A stretch of DNA of 64,000 bases from Linnemannia schmuckeri (taxonomy: Eukaryota > Mortierellomycota > Mortierellomycetes > Mortierellales > Mortierellaceae), in assembly GCA_029449235.1 (NCBI GenBank), contig JANATG010000012.1, positions 1,612,001 to 1,676,000 of the forward strand. Reading direction: 5' to 3'. The notes under the pieces were generated by a model. That model did not search any database. It saw nothing but the letters and a program-made list of their open reading frames with translations, and was not told the DNA's origin. The position numbers were made by a program, and so were the translations under genes. Every line of letters starts with the position of its first letter. The first letter of the stretch is position 1. Of this stretch, positions 45,286 to 58,200 are shown piece by piece.

Positions 45286-47506
45286 TTAGACATCGTCTTC
45301 GCGCAGAGGATCATTAGGATCGACGTCCAGGAACCCAGCGTTTAGCGTCCCATAAATGGCTAGCATATTCCAAAACGTCTGATTCTGGTTAACATACTCG
45401 GCAATATCGATATTATTAAGCAGATGAACCAGAAACCACGTTCGACTACTCTTCTTTGCGATATTGTATTCCCGATGCGAACTCGCCCCCAGTTTCTGGA
45501 TAATCTGCGAAATATTCGATTGGCAATATGAACAATGCCAACAGGTGTTGTTGAGTAACGGGAGCCCGGGGTTCTCTTTGGAGTAACGAATTCGAAAGCC
45601 GCCATCTTGCCAGTCGTTCTTGGTTGCGTGTTCGTACGTTTCTAGTTCTGCGAGTGTCCGGTTGTTATTGAAGGACCCTAACCAGCGATCGTGGTAGATT
45701 TTGACGGGGAAGGGGAGGTGGCTTTCGGTGAGGGGGAATAGTTTTGCAATTTGCTGGTGGAGGCGGGATGATTTGCGAGCAGGGCTGTTGTTGTCGAGTT
45801 TGTGATGGCCCAGGTGTGGTTGTCGTAGTGTTGAACGGATATATCCCAGGAGTGGGGGTCGAGCTTCTCGGTATCGGAAGAGTATCGGTTCAGTTGTTTC
45901 GCTTGTCATCCTGAATTTATACGGGATACTGAAAGAACTGACAGTCAAGTCTGTAGACATCATGTCCAAACGACAACACCCTCGCGTCCTCTTCCTTTCT
46001 CTCAACATTACTCCCTGTGTAATAAATCCTGTCCTGCGGGTTTCGGGATTCGGCGTGGTTGATGGCGCTGAGGACATATTTCCGAGGCACTTTGTCCAGA
46101 TCCAACACGACATCTAAGCGCTCCCCTGTGGGGACGAGAGGTTGAAGACGAGTTTGAGCCCTGCGTCGCATTGATAAATTTCATCATTCTGCCCACCCCA
46201 GGCCAAGAACTCCTTATCGTAAATTTGGCGGCCTTCTTCTGGAGGCATGAATGGGATGGTGCCGTAGCGGATCTTCTGCGCGAATGGTGCGAAGCGCGAC
46301 GGTGACGAGATCAAAGCCGCGAAAGAAGGAGAAGAAGCCGAGGAGTAAAGGAATTTCTGTTGAAAATAGAGGAGTTTGGTGACACCGCTGAAGGTGGTGC
46401 GGATTCGAGGACGACAAAGGTATCGACGACCGAATCGAGTTCATGAAGGCGGCTGTCGAGGAGATCGACTTCGTTGTTGAATGCGATAATATCAATGACT
46501 CTTGCCCTTGGCCGCTCTTTCTTCTCCTCCTTCTGCTGGTCCTGCTCTTGCTTCTGATCTTGTCTTGGATCGTGTTCGTTTTCGAAATGTGATGTCGCTG
46601 CATTGTTGGCGTTGCCATCGTTTTGCTAGTTATTTTGGGTAGTGGTACTGGTTGTATATTTGATGTCGGTGCTCTTGATATTGATGCCGTTCTGCTGCTG
46701 CCGCTGTTGTTACTGCTGCTCATCATCGGCTAATATCTCCACCATCGACAACAATGCCTGTTTCACAAATCGCTCTCCCGAGCTCGGCAATCGATCCTTT
46801 TGTTGTTGCTCTTGATCCTCTGACCCTTGTTATTGATATTGTTGAAATGACGGTAGAGGTAACACCAACAAGGTCGGCTGTTGGATCACATCGATAACTT
46901 TTGCCCTCTCTCCTTCTGTGTCTAGCATACAGCTGTCCAATAGTATTCCGTTGTCGTAGTTGCCTTTGTCGTTGCTGACCAGTTGTGATGGATACTGTCA
47001 CTGCTCTGACAATTGTTGCGGCGGTGGTAGTAGTTGATGAGAGCCCGGGCTCGAGCGGGCATTTTTGTATTTGTCCCAATTGTTGCACTAGCGGGCATCG
47101 CTTTTGTAGTCAATTGTGATGATGCGATTTGATATTTCGATTCGTCGCTGGCGACAGAGATTGAGGCAGATGCAGAGGCGATAACGACGACGGCTAAACA
47201 CAACAGCATAGCAGTGCCAAGGACAGTGATTCGTGCAGCGGGAAAATCGGCGAGATCCTTGGTCTGTTTCTGTTTCTGTTCTTGTTCCTATACAAGTACG
47301 TTGTCTGTCCTCTACGCCCTCCTTCTGCCTGCTGTTGCTGTAGGTGCAGATGGGGGTTGAGGCTGTAGAGGTGTAACGATGAAAGGATCTCGCTGTTGTT
47401 GCTCCAGATTCGGATGTGGGCTCTTCTTCCTTGTTCCTGCGCTTGCTATGGCTGTTGTGCTCGACCCGTTCTTGACCGCATCGTAATGGGGTACGGATGT
47501 CGCCAT
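45286..47506 (-). pseudogene. GT17-type glycosyltransferase pseudogene, copy 3
   Basis: The best-kept of the three copies. From an ATG at 47506 (MATSVPHYDAVKNG) a cytosolic part and a membrane segment (RITVLGTAMLLCLAVVVIAS, about 47,250-47,190) can be read, then RARVIDIIAFNNEVDLL and RLHELDSVVDTFVVLES (46,510-46,420), TIPFMPPEEGRQIYDKEF, the DxD motif LDLDKVPRK (near 46,100), YHDRWLGSFNNNRT, DWQDGGF, CWHCSYCQSNISQII and the shared end NAGFLDVDPNDP. One-base frameshifts lie near 46,415 (after VLES), near 46,145 (before VPTGERL) and near 45,920 (after FFQYP). The N-terminal half also changes frame and has a TAG after GRRRA (47,315). Intact relatives are Golgi type II glycosyltransferases. Confidence 0.82.
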
Positions 47507-50500
47507 TTTTTTTTTTTTTTATTTTTTTTTTGTGCAGTTTATTTAGTGCATGTAATGTGACGAAGGGGCGGGGTGGGCGTAAAATCAAATAGAGTCTGTG
47601 TTTGTGCTTTGTGCGAGTTCTGTGTGGAGAGAGTGGAGTTTCCTGGGTTGGGTTTGACAGTGGGGGAAGAAGTGGAGAATCGAAGGTGGAAAAAGAAGAA
47701 ATGCGACAAAAAAATAAGATATGCTACTCGAGAAACGAGAACGAGAACGAGAATAGGGGGCAGGATTTGGCATCGTCTCATTTTCCATCGAGGTGTGGCT
47801 AATCAATGGGTCTTGGGCATTTTCAGCATACCTTTTCAATTGCTACAAATACGTGTCCCACTCCCTATTTTTCATTTCTAGGCAACCCTCTAATACACGC
47901 GCATACGCCATTTTTTTCCCTCTAGTTTTCGAAAGGGCTGAATAACCTCGAAATCATTTAGCCCTCAACAGGATTATGATCCTTGCTGTTTTGACGATTT
48001 ATAAAAAATGATTTTCGTTTCATTTGCCACTCTTCGTTTCTTCATCTGTGTCACGGCCCTGTACAGAAAAGTCTCATTGTGACTTTCGCGGCTTGTTGCA
48101 CAATGCAAAAGATCCATTTGACAACCGATAAAACAAACATCAATAAAAACAAAGTTCTCCCAGTCGTTAGTCGTGCATTCTGTTAAATGACATTCGGGAT
48201 TTGATTTTAGCTGCACTTTCTTATCCCTTCGAGCTTGCTTGTTGGTGTTTGTTGATGTTTGTCAGTGTTTTACACGACGACCTGCTGCCCCGGCCGAAGT
48301 CCTGCAAAATGTATCGATGAAAACCTTGACAAACACAAAAGAAGAAAACGCCATCTTCTTGAAACCCAAATCGTCGCTGTTTGGTGGATTAAAGTTAAGT
48401 TTTCCTCCCTTCCTTCTTCTTGTACTGGAATGCTGCCCTGCCTTGTTCATCAATTGAAAACGAATGATAAGAAAAAAGCATTTGTTGGAAAACCAGAAAC
48501 GCCATTTACGGAAGTGGTCGAGGTTTGGGGAGTTCATGAACAGTTGCAGATATGAAAATAAAAAAGAATGATATCGCGGGTTGCAACCAAACCAAGGTAA
48601 TAGACTGATGCTACGATTGAGATGGTAGATATTGATGATCGCTTTTTTGTGTTCTCAATCCTAAACCTTCCCAAGCTTGGAATGATTGGAAACACAAAGT
48701 GGGTAAAACAAAAATAAAATAGAGCAGGTAGAGGCACTGTAAAGGGTGCGCACGGATAGAGAAGGAAGGAGCAAGGTAGTGGTGCACACACATACACACG
48801 CACAAACGAAATTTCCCATTTCCTCCTCTCTTGACGGACAGCTCTCGTATTCCTCAACTCGTACCTCTGACACCTACACATGTCAAGGGCACAAATAAGG
48901 CAGGGCTGTTGCTTGTCTTTTTTACTGCTTTATTTGCTCGTTTTTTTTTGTAGCCTGCACCACCATCATCATCATTCATCTGCAGTGCATTTCTGTATTG
49001 TTATTTTTGTTTGCTCTCATATAAACACATACACGCACGCATAATGAAGAGCTGGCCAATTGGCCATTTCTCTCTTCTCTCCATCCACTCATTCCCCTTT
49101 CTGCCTTTCAACTCGAAAGATGCATATCCATACCATGATGCACTTTAAAGAGTGAAAAAAAATCGCAAAAACTCGAAAAAAACAAAGAGCCCTCACTTTT
49201 TTTTTTTATGAGAGAGACTTGATAGCCGATAGGCAAATTAAGGCCAAATGGATAGTCGAAAACAAAGAAAGAGAAGACAAGGAAGAAAAGGAACTTGAGG
49301 TGAGTGAGCAAAGAGGGTGGAAGAGGAGGCTGGGTACCTTTTTTAAGAGCTTCCTTTCGCTGTTTGTTGGTAGTTCCGCGGAATTTTGAACATCTTTTTC
49401 TTTTCTTCTTACTTCCTTCCTTGTGCTCTCTTATTCAAAGGGGCAGAAAAAAAGATTGTCCTGCAAGCAACAGAGAGAAATTTTGTAGATGTATGTATGT
49501 CTCTCGCGCGCGCATAAAGGAGATTTTTCTGATGGTGAGAAAAGAGGGGAGGAGGGAGGATAGACATGTTATTGTTGAGTTTTTGCGCACGCACGCACAG
49601 AGGATGGGTTTGTAATTCGCAGTGCAAATCATTCTACCGAGTATCGGAGGGTTAAAGAGTGGGTGAGGGCGAGAGATAGGGGAAAAGAGGTGGGGAATCC
49701 TATTCTTAATTCCAGTGCTCTGTGCTGTGTGCGCCTCCTCGTTTTGATTTGAACGTGCGGCATACAGGAGACTCATGACCACCACCCTATTCTCAATTGC
49801 ATCCATTCGTTGTCGTTCCAATAGCATCAATAAACGACAAAAAGCGACAAAAGTGACGAACGAAAAAGGCTCCTACGCAACGATAGTTCTGTTCATTTGG
49901 CTATACTCGCTTGACATCTTGGCATGTTGGTCATTTGTTTGCACTCGCCAAACCGAACAGCTGAATTGTTTATTCTGCACTACCCTATCGGATCCCATCT
50001 ACCTCCTAGGTTCCGAACGATTCTTGCTCTCATTTAATTTGATAACTAAAAGGAGAGGGAAAAGGTCTCGGTTCCTGAAAGAATACTCCTAGAGGAGTGA
50101 CGGAAGAACGGCCCTTTTTTGTTCTGTTCCCTCTATGCAAAAAGAAAAAACATTTCATTTAACAGCGAGTTTAAAGTGTGTGGGAAAAAATACTTGGCCA
50201 TTCCTTCCCTTTTATGCTCATTGACCACCTCTCTCTCCTTTTAATGTCTATTCGTTCTTTCTTCAATTGGCGCAACCAATTAAAAAAACCGACGTACGGT
50301 CTACCACTAACTTTCATCTCCTACCGTAAGACCTTTCAAAAAGACCTTGCGGAAAGCACGGGAACTGGGATGCTGGGACAGAAGGGGAGAAGAGCCCTTC
50401 ATTTCTCAATCTCTCCCGTGAGTAATAATTTTCTGTTATTATCATTTTGTGCGTGTGCGTGAGTGAATTCCCTGTGTTCGTGCTCCAATCGACTCCGAAC

Positions 50501-52419
50501 AGGAAAAAAAGGGTTTGTTTCTCGTGCTACTGAACTGAGCAAAAGGGCACTAAAAAGTCGGTTGCACACTTTGTAGTAATTGCTAATGCTACTGCTAATT
50601 ACGCCGTCGTACCATACTCCTTCTGGAGTATGAGTGGAGTGGGTGAATGGATGCAGTGTGTGCTTGTGTTATACCTGTGTTGTTGTTGTTGTCTGGGTGA
50701 GTTTTTTTTTGGTGTTCCCCTTTTGTGCACTCCACACCCTTTTTTATCGTTCACCGTACGACGATGCCTGTCTTCGTAGAAACCCTATCGACTGAGGTGA
50801 GTAGGAAGCATTTCATTTGTTCAGTTTACTTCTACATTTGTGTTTTAGTTTTGAACAAAAGTGGATAAGCAAGTTTTAAAAAACAAAAAGGAGGAATTAT
50901 GAGGGGTGTAGAAAGTTCTACGAGTAATAGAATCATCGACTCTTACAGGCAATTTTCAATTGACTTTTTTTTCACTATTCTAATTGACCAAGCATTCGAC
51001 AAACAAACAACGACAACAACGCGGATCTTACAAAACAAGAAAATTGATCCACGAGGGTAATAAAGCTAGTTTCATGGCCGACAAGCGACAGCGAGACCGA
51101 TAGGCAAGCCCGAGATTCCCCACAGTTCCAAAGGCTTTTGTCTCATGGCTGGCGATTTGTGCAAGAAAAAATGGGTTGCCTTCCTACTTTTTTCTTCTTC
51201 AACTTTCCTCTCTCGCTTTTTAATATACAGAAGAGTATGCTTTTTTTTTTGTTTGTCTTTTACTTTAGAACAGGACAAAGTTTCCGCAAAGGTTTTTTCG
51301 CCTTCTCGTCCGCCCGTCCATCCGTCTTGTCGGACTTTCATGAGTAAGTCGATTTTTTTTTCGTTCGCAAAAACAAACAAACGAAAACGAAAATAAACAA
51401 GTGATAGCAAGGTTTATACAGGGGCAAGCAAAGCAAGGTTACCCTTTCATACTTTTCAGAGCTGCCTCAACTTTCGCATGCATGTCTGCCTGTTGTTATT
51501 GTTTTTCGCCTCCGCCTTCTCTGCCTTGGTTTATTAGGGTTGTTCTTCACTTCTCGCTTCTCGTTTCTTGGACCTAAAAGATATGCCGCACACGTGCAGT
51601 AACAACAACAGCATGAGTTGTGTTGTGCAATTAACAGAAGTAGGCTGGCAATTACATGGGTTTAGCAAATAGGAAAAGAAAGCGGAGCAGAGACAATCGC
51701 GTTCGCGATATGCCCATTTCAAGCCAAAAGAAATGTGGTTACACTCCCTTTTCTTGCTTATTACTTTCGCGTTGCTGTAAAAATCGAAATTCCTGGGTTA
51801 TGAGAAAAAAGACACAAACATCGTGCTGTTCATAAAACAGGATTTTGGTCAGGGCACACAGAGAGACGGAGAGGAGGGTCGAGAAAAGGGGGAAGTGTGG
51901 AAGGGAGAGAAGATAGATTAAAGGATAAAGGGATGAAGGCATGGTCGGCATGACAGATTTTTTAGGACGCGAACACAAAGGGGCAAAAGGCTAGACGCAG
52001 AGCGAATTCAGGGGGGTGTGCATGTTGATGCTCCTTCCTCTCGTCTCTTTTCTTCGCTTTTGCTTCTCCCTCTCTCTCTCCCTCGCACAAAAAGATGGAC
52101 CAACGCGCAGAGTTGTGCGAGGGAGTGAACCCACTAGCACCTGCGCCCTCTGTTCTACTTCTAACGATGCATCTCTTTCTCTCTTCCTCTCTTTCTTCCC
52201 CCTTTTTGCTCTCGACATGGAGAGGATGGTGGTTAGGTGTTTTTTTTATCCTATCCGCATTCATTCCTGCCTGCCTGCTGTTTTTCAATTTTTTTTTGCT
52301 CTCACATCCGCCTCTCCTTTCAGTTTTTCTGTGTATATTACCCATTGTTTATCGTTGATGGCAGCGACTATACTTGTTCACGGAGGACTAATGTTTAAAG
52401 AGTCACTTATAAAAAGATG

Positions 52420-52452
<33 letters not shown>

Positions 52453-55253
52453 GAAAGCGGTAGAAACGGTGAGACGTTTGATGAATGTTTGCGTGTTTTG
52501 TTTTTGTTTAGGTCTGTCTGTCTTTACCCTTCTCTCATTATTTTAGCCAATAGGCGATGTCTAAACGCTCGATGCGTTGTTGCTTTGGGAGAGGATGATG
52601 CTAAACTCTTCTTGTGCTCTTTTGATACTCCCCTCCCTTGATGTTTTGCATTACCACATTGTCTTTGCTGTTTTGTGTACATACACAAGCTTTTGCTTCT
52701 GGTCTATCTTGGACGAATATACAATGGAGGGGAGAGGAGACACAAAGAGGACGAGAGAGAGAGGCGTGCATTCTATTGCTGATGTTGATTAGTCGTAAAA
52801 AAACGCGCACCTTCCTCGTACATGGTGGGGAAGACAGATAGAGTGAGAGTGAAAGGCGACAGGGCCATCGTCAAGTGAGAAGGATGAGAGGGGTAATGAT
52901 GGCGACAAGGAGGTGGGGTGGCATGACCGCAACCTCATAGCCCAAAGGCGCGGTTTTTTTTTGTCCTTGCAGCATCAATCTTGACATCCATCTTTTCTAG
53001 CACATACAAGCACACACACGCCTTCATCAACACGTACAAAAAAAAAGCCGCACGCCTCCTTTTATCACAATTGCAGTGCCCTGATGAGACAGACGCGTCC
53101 AAAAAAAGGCAACTGATCGTTCCTGGATTTATTTGATTCTCGAGACTGAATTGGTGGCGAGCTATGCCAGTGGCAATGTTTCTCTTGTAGGCGACCTTTG
53201 TGCGATGGGGCAGTGATATTTCTGAATGGGGTGCATTAGAAATGATGGGGGATATCCTATTTTGCGCAATGTCTTTTCATGAGAGATGTGCCTGCATACT
53301 CTTTGGCCCTTTTGCATATCCCATTTCATTCAATTCGTCCTCATCGATTTTTCGATTCTTGCTACTGCCGCTCCTACTGCCGATCGTTACTCGACGCAAG
53401 CTCAGCGAGCAGCCAGAGGATGGTCAGAGAAAGAGAAAGAGAGACATTTAGGAAGAAAAAACGTAGCGAGTGGAGGAAGAAGGGTATAGATTAGAATAAT
53501 GAGTGAGTGTTTTTTTTTTTCTTATTGACAATTGACAATTGAGAGAGAGAGTGAGAGAGTGAGAGCTGAGTTAGTTGACGAGAATAGTGTTCTAAGCTTG
53601 TTCTCCCTATCCATTGATTCATTCATCGAGGCGTCGAGGACTGACCAGAAACAACAGCAATAAAGCTCTCCCGTGCAAAAGTAAAAAATGTTATAACGAT
53701 TGAATTGGGAGCAGGAGCATTGAATGCAAATTGGGTGTTAATGGCCATGACTAACGCAAAATGCTTAATTTTCCTCTGGTTTTTTTTTTATTTTTCATCG
53801 TTAAGAGAAAAAACGCTTGGCCTGTTATTCTTGTTCTTTGTCGGCTTGCTCTCACTTTTTTTCTTTTTTTCTTTTTGCCCTACCTTCTCCATTCAGTCCA
53901 GTTCAGTTAGTCATTTTCAATCCGGTTCACCCATTTTTTTTTTTTATTTATTTATTCGACATATCGATATTCAAATGACAGCTCTCATCTCTATCCATTG
54001 ACCCGATGCTTTGCGATCTTACGAGTTGATGGTCAGTTTGCAGAAGATAAAAAAAGTCAGCCTATGACATTTGTCCAGTTTCGCTCAATTGGAGGGTTGA
54101 GAAGAAGGGTATGTGTCGTGCAACGATGGACAGGATGTGGTGGATGGTTGGAGTAGGTGGGTGGGTGCGGGTCGGCGGTGTTCTTTTTTTTCTCGCTTTT
54201 TTTTTGTTGCTCGAGCGCAAGACCACTTACTCTCTGAGTGAATAGGAATAGAATACTCGTAACATCCATTAGGGTTTTTGATGTGTGTATCTCTTTGTGT
54301 TCGGCCTGCCTTCTCTTCGCCTTTTTTTGATGTTTTTCCCAGACGGACCAGCGTTGTGTGCCCGTCCGTCCGTCCGTTCATTCGTTCGTTCGTTTATGTT
54401 CGGTCGTTCGCTTGTATTCGTTGTGACCCCATGGTTAGTTGGTTAATGGCTAGTTCCAATGCCAAGTCAGCCAGTCTTAGTCCCTTCTTTATTTTGCTTA
54501 TAATAAATGCTCGTTGTCCTCCTTTTCTTAATCTTTCTTTCACTTTCTCTTCTCGCTCTTTTGCCCGTTTTCTCTTTGTGTTCTCTCCTATCCTCTACTC
54601 GCCCACTCCACTCCACTCTACTCATTCCTTCTTTCATTCCTTGTACTCTCATTCGCCTTTCACGACCAACACTCCACTCCACTTCTCTCATCACAAGGTA
54701 CAGGCAACAACCGCTACTACTACTGCAACTGCACAAACGAATAACGCTTGTGCTTTTCTTACTATTCTTCTCCAGACAACCGTTGAGGGCTGCTCATTTT
54801 TATTACAGTACAATCATTTCCCTTTCTATCACTGCCTCATCTTTCTTCGCACGCGCCTCGGACAATGCGTTTTCTGTTCCCGTCGTCACTCGTTCTCTCG
54901 TTCCCTTGTCCTTCCCATCCCTTTCCCATCCTTCCTTTTTCGTCCCTACTTCCTTTTGCTTCCATTTCCCAGCATAGATTACGGGCCTTCCTTGGACATC
55001 TTGACCCTCTTTTTCCTACCCCCTTCCTTCCCTGTCCCTTCACTTCCCGGCACCCCTTTTTTCTTTCCTCGTCTCCCTGGGATACATCTCATATCCCAAA
55101 CAAGGAAAAAAAAGAAAGTCCCGTAACATCGAAATATTTATATGAACGAGCTGCCAATTGACATTTTTCTTCTCTTCTTCTCGCTTTTCCTCTTCCTGCG
55201 CGCTCTTATCCCTTCGTCTCTTGTCAACAGCTTTACTTTTATTTCACGACGCG
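47507..55253. other. 7.7-kb gene desert upstream of the NDT80-like gene
   Basis: The largest gap in the window. No open frame on either strand has a recognisable protein pattern; most are low-complexity. It holds an A32 run (52420-52451), TC- and AG-rich patches (for example 52035-52090, 53455-53565, 54500-55080), and a GTCC/GTTC short repeat at 54361-54415. A plausible splice acceptor (TTGTCAACAG, ending at 55230) just before the NDT80 ATG suggests a spliced leader starting somewhere inside. It also holds the promoter of GT17 copy 3. Confidence 0.5.
54361..54415 (+). repeat. Tetranucleotide GTCC/GTTC repeat
   Basis: Tandem CGTCCGTCCGTCCGTT followed by CATTCGTTCGTTCGTT and variants. An ordinary short tandem repeat. 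Confidence 0.8.
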
Positions 55254-58200
55254 ATGACAACAGCAGCCTCACCAATAGTAACCATGGCCGATCATCTCCC
55301 TCGGGAACGCTCCGTTTCCAATGCCTCAAAACACCCGGACTACCAAGATAGAGCCGAGCCAAGATCATCCTCCATCTCTGTTGACTATACCAACGCCGCC
55401 ACAAACAACAATACCAGCAGCAATACTATGCGCCACCAGTACACCGAGGATAACAACAGCGGCGGATACTCAGAAGCGCACAATGAGCTACAACAACAGC
55501 AGCAGCAGCAGGACCAGCAACAGACGCAGTACGACAGTAGCAATAACAGCAATGGACACCACTACTCCTCTGCGCCGACTTCTTCGGGCTATCCAGGCAA
55601 CGGCGCTTACCTCCCACACCCTATTCAGACGACTGGACAGGCACTTGGGAATGGAAGCAATGGTGGCGTCTACTCTGCTCATGGAGGTCATCCCTCAAAC
55701 TTGCACAACTCATTTGCATCCCCGACCTCCCCCGCTCTGTCAACTTCGCCGCTCTCACCCATCAATACTCATAACCTATATCAACAACAACAACAACAAC
55801 AACAGCAGCAACATGGTCATTATGCATATGGTCATTCACAGCAGGCCAGCAATGGTGGCCAATACCAACAACAACAGCAGCAACCTTACTATGCGCACCA
55901 TGCATCATACCCCCAGGAACACCACCAGCACCCTTTGTAAGTCGTTTCATTTGTGTCCTGGTTTTTTCCGGTTTCTTTCTCCTGTTCATGTGTGCGGGGT
56001 ACATGGACTAAAAGATTAAAAAAAAAGTAGGGGGGAAGCGAGATTTTGATCGGAGAGGCAAAGAAGGACCGTGAGAGAGAAAGAGTCAGGAACAGAAACA
56101 TGCACATTAGTATGTATGTGTATGCCCTCCTCGTTCCAATCATTCGAGACATGTACCCGAAGATGTGTACAACAGGAATTGTATCTATTTTTTTTTCTTG
56201 GGTGTGAGAAAAGTGTGAAAGTGTGTGAACACGCTGTGTTTGGGTGTTTTCTTTTCTGTTGAGGTATGTGGCCCTGCTACAAGATCTCGTTTTTTTTGTT
56301 GCATTGTCCCACAGGGGTCACACAAGATTAAGCGGTGTCGGACAGAGAAGGGTGAGACAAAAAAGCATTGACGCTCTCCCTGTGGGTCCAGGAGCATCTT
56401 TGGCAGGGGGGTACAGGGGGTACAGGGGGTTACGGGTCCTGGTAAGACGAGGCTGTGAAACAGGGCGAACAAAATAGAAAATAGAATCAAAGATGGGAGA
56501 ATACCCAGTGCAACACAACTGAGCGTCCAGTCGTCAGTCGTGAAAATGAAGACGGGAAAATCACGAAAGGGAAAGAAAAGGAAAAGACAGGGAAGCGGTT
56601 ATCGATCTGAGCGACTGTGTCCTATTTCTTGTCTCTTTTCCTTTCTTCCCGCTTCCTTCTCTTCCTTCTTTTACCTGCGCTATTTTTCTGTTCTCATGAG
56701 AATAAAAAACAAAGGTAGGGGATTGTGCGAGTTCAGTGAGCCGACGAAAAAAAAAAATAAAGGGGAAGAAGGGCCTGCCCTGATATGATATGCGATGGCG
56801 ATAGCGATAGCGATTGTGGTTGGCAGATATTTTTCTTTATGTGCCCTTGGACAAGAATAAGATTTTTTACTTTTCTTTTTATTATCGCAAGCATCTTCGC
56901 ATTCTCTGTCTATCTTCTTCATGGCCCCTGACTGACTCTGTCTTTTTAACATCTATTATGTTACTGTTTCATTCGATGCGAACAATTATAATAGGAGCCC
57001 CACTGCGGAAGGGAACGGACACTATGATTATTCGGGCTACCCAGTTCCAGACAATGGCAATAACAACGGACACGACGAGAACAACACTAACAATAACAAC
57101 GGCAATATTCTCAGTAATGGATCTTACTCTTCCTCGTCATCGTCCTCACACTACCCCAGGTAACTTTAAAACAAATCAATTGGCCAGTCATTGTTGCGAA
57201 AAAAAAAAAAAAAAAAAAAAAGTGTTTGTTTGGTGTCCGAAGTAGGATCTCAAACACAACTGAGGGAAGGAAAAAAAGGCGATGCTCCCTTGTGACAAAG
57301 AGAGAGGGAGATAGATTCTCAAGGAACAAAAGGAAGGAAAAATAAGATCGAAAGAGAACTACCTCGTGGGCAAGGCGAGTGCAAGAAGGTGATACTTGTA
57401 GGAGAATGAAATATTTTCGCACAAGGCATTTTTTGTGTACCTGACAAGGATACAAGGAGGAGGGGGAGGTCACATGCGGGGAACAGACCAGACTGAAAAG
57501 ACCGCTCGACTGACCGACCGACCGAACGATAGGGAAAGAAAGATGAGACAGGAAAGGGAGGGAGCCGACCAGTCGCTGCCTCTTATTCCCAGCACCAGAA
57601 AGGGAAAAAGAAGGGAGGAAGAGAAGGATGACAGCAAATGTCGTCGGGGATCGTCATTTTTCTGTTCACTGCTCTCATTTTTTATTATTTTATTTTTCTC
57701 AGCCAAAGCCCAGCTTACAAGCTTACAGTACAATTACCACTTGGGGAGGTGCTCTCTTGAGAAAATTGAGCAGCTTTGAGGGATAGAAGAACAAGACGAA
57801 TAGGGGCATGGTGAAAATAAGCGAACTATTGAAGGGAAACACAAAAAAAATGACGAATGAGAAACCATATTCAAATGACAATGTATTTACCAATTATTTC
57901 CCATGCTAAAATGTAATATTAGGAACCATTCTTATAGTCACCACCATGGCAGCATGGACGAGCAGACGGGAAGCCCTGACATGGCTACGGGCTCTGAAAG
58001 AATCGCTGGCGACAACATTGCGGCCTATGCCAGCTCGGCACATTCGCCCACCTCTGAATCCATGATGAGTGGTGGCTTGCGGAACAGGAAACGATCTGAG
58101 GTCTTTGCCACCCATGAAAGCCCTTACTTTTTCCCTGCCCACCAACTCTACAACGTTATGAGCATGGATCGCTCCACAAGGTATGGCTTTTGAGAGTGCA

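Noticed and set aside
54278..55126. 282-codon plus-strand open frame just upstream of the NDT80-like gene
   Set aside because: It is a product of a T/C-rich leader region (Phe/Ser/Leu/Pro-rich) with no motif.
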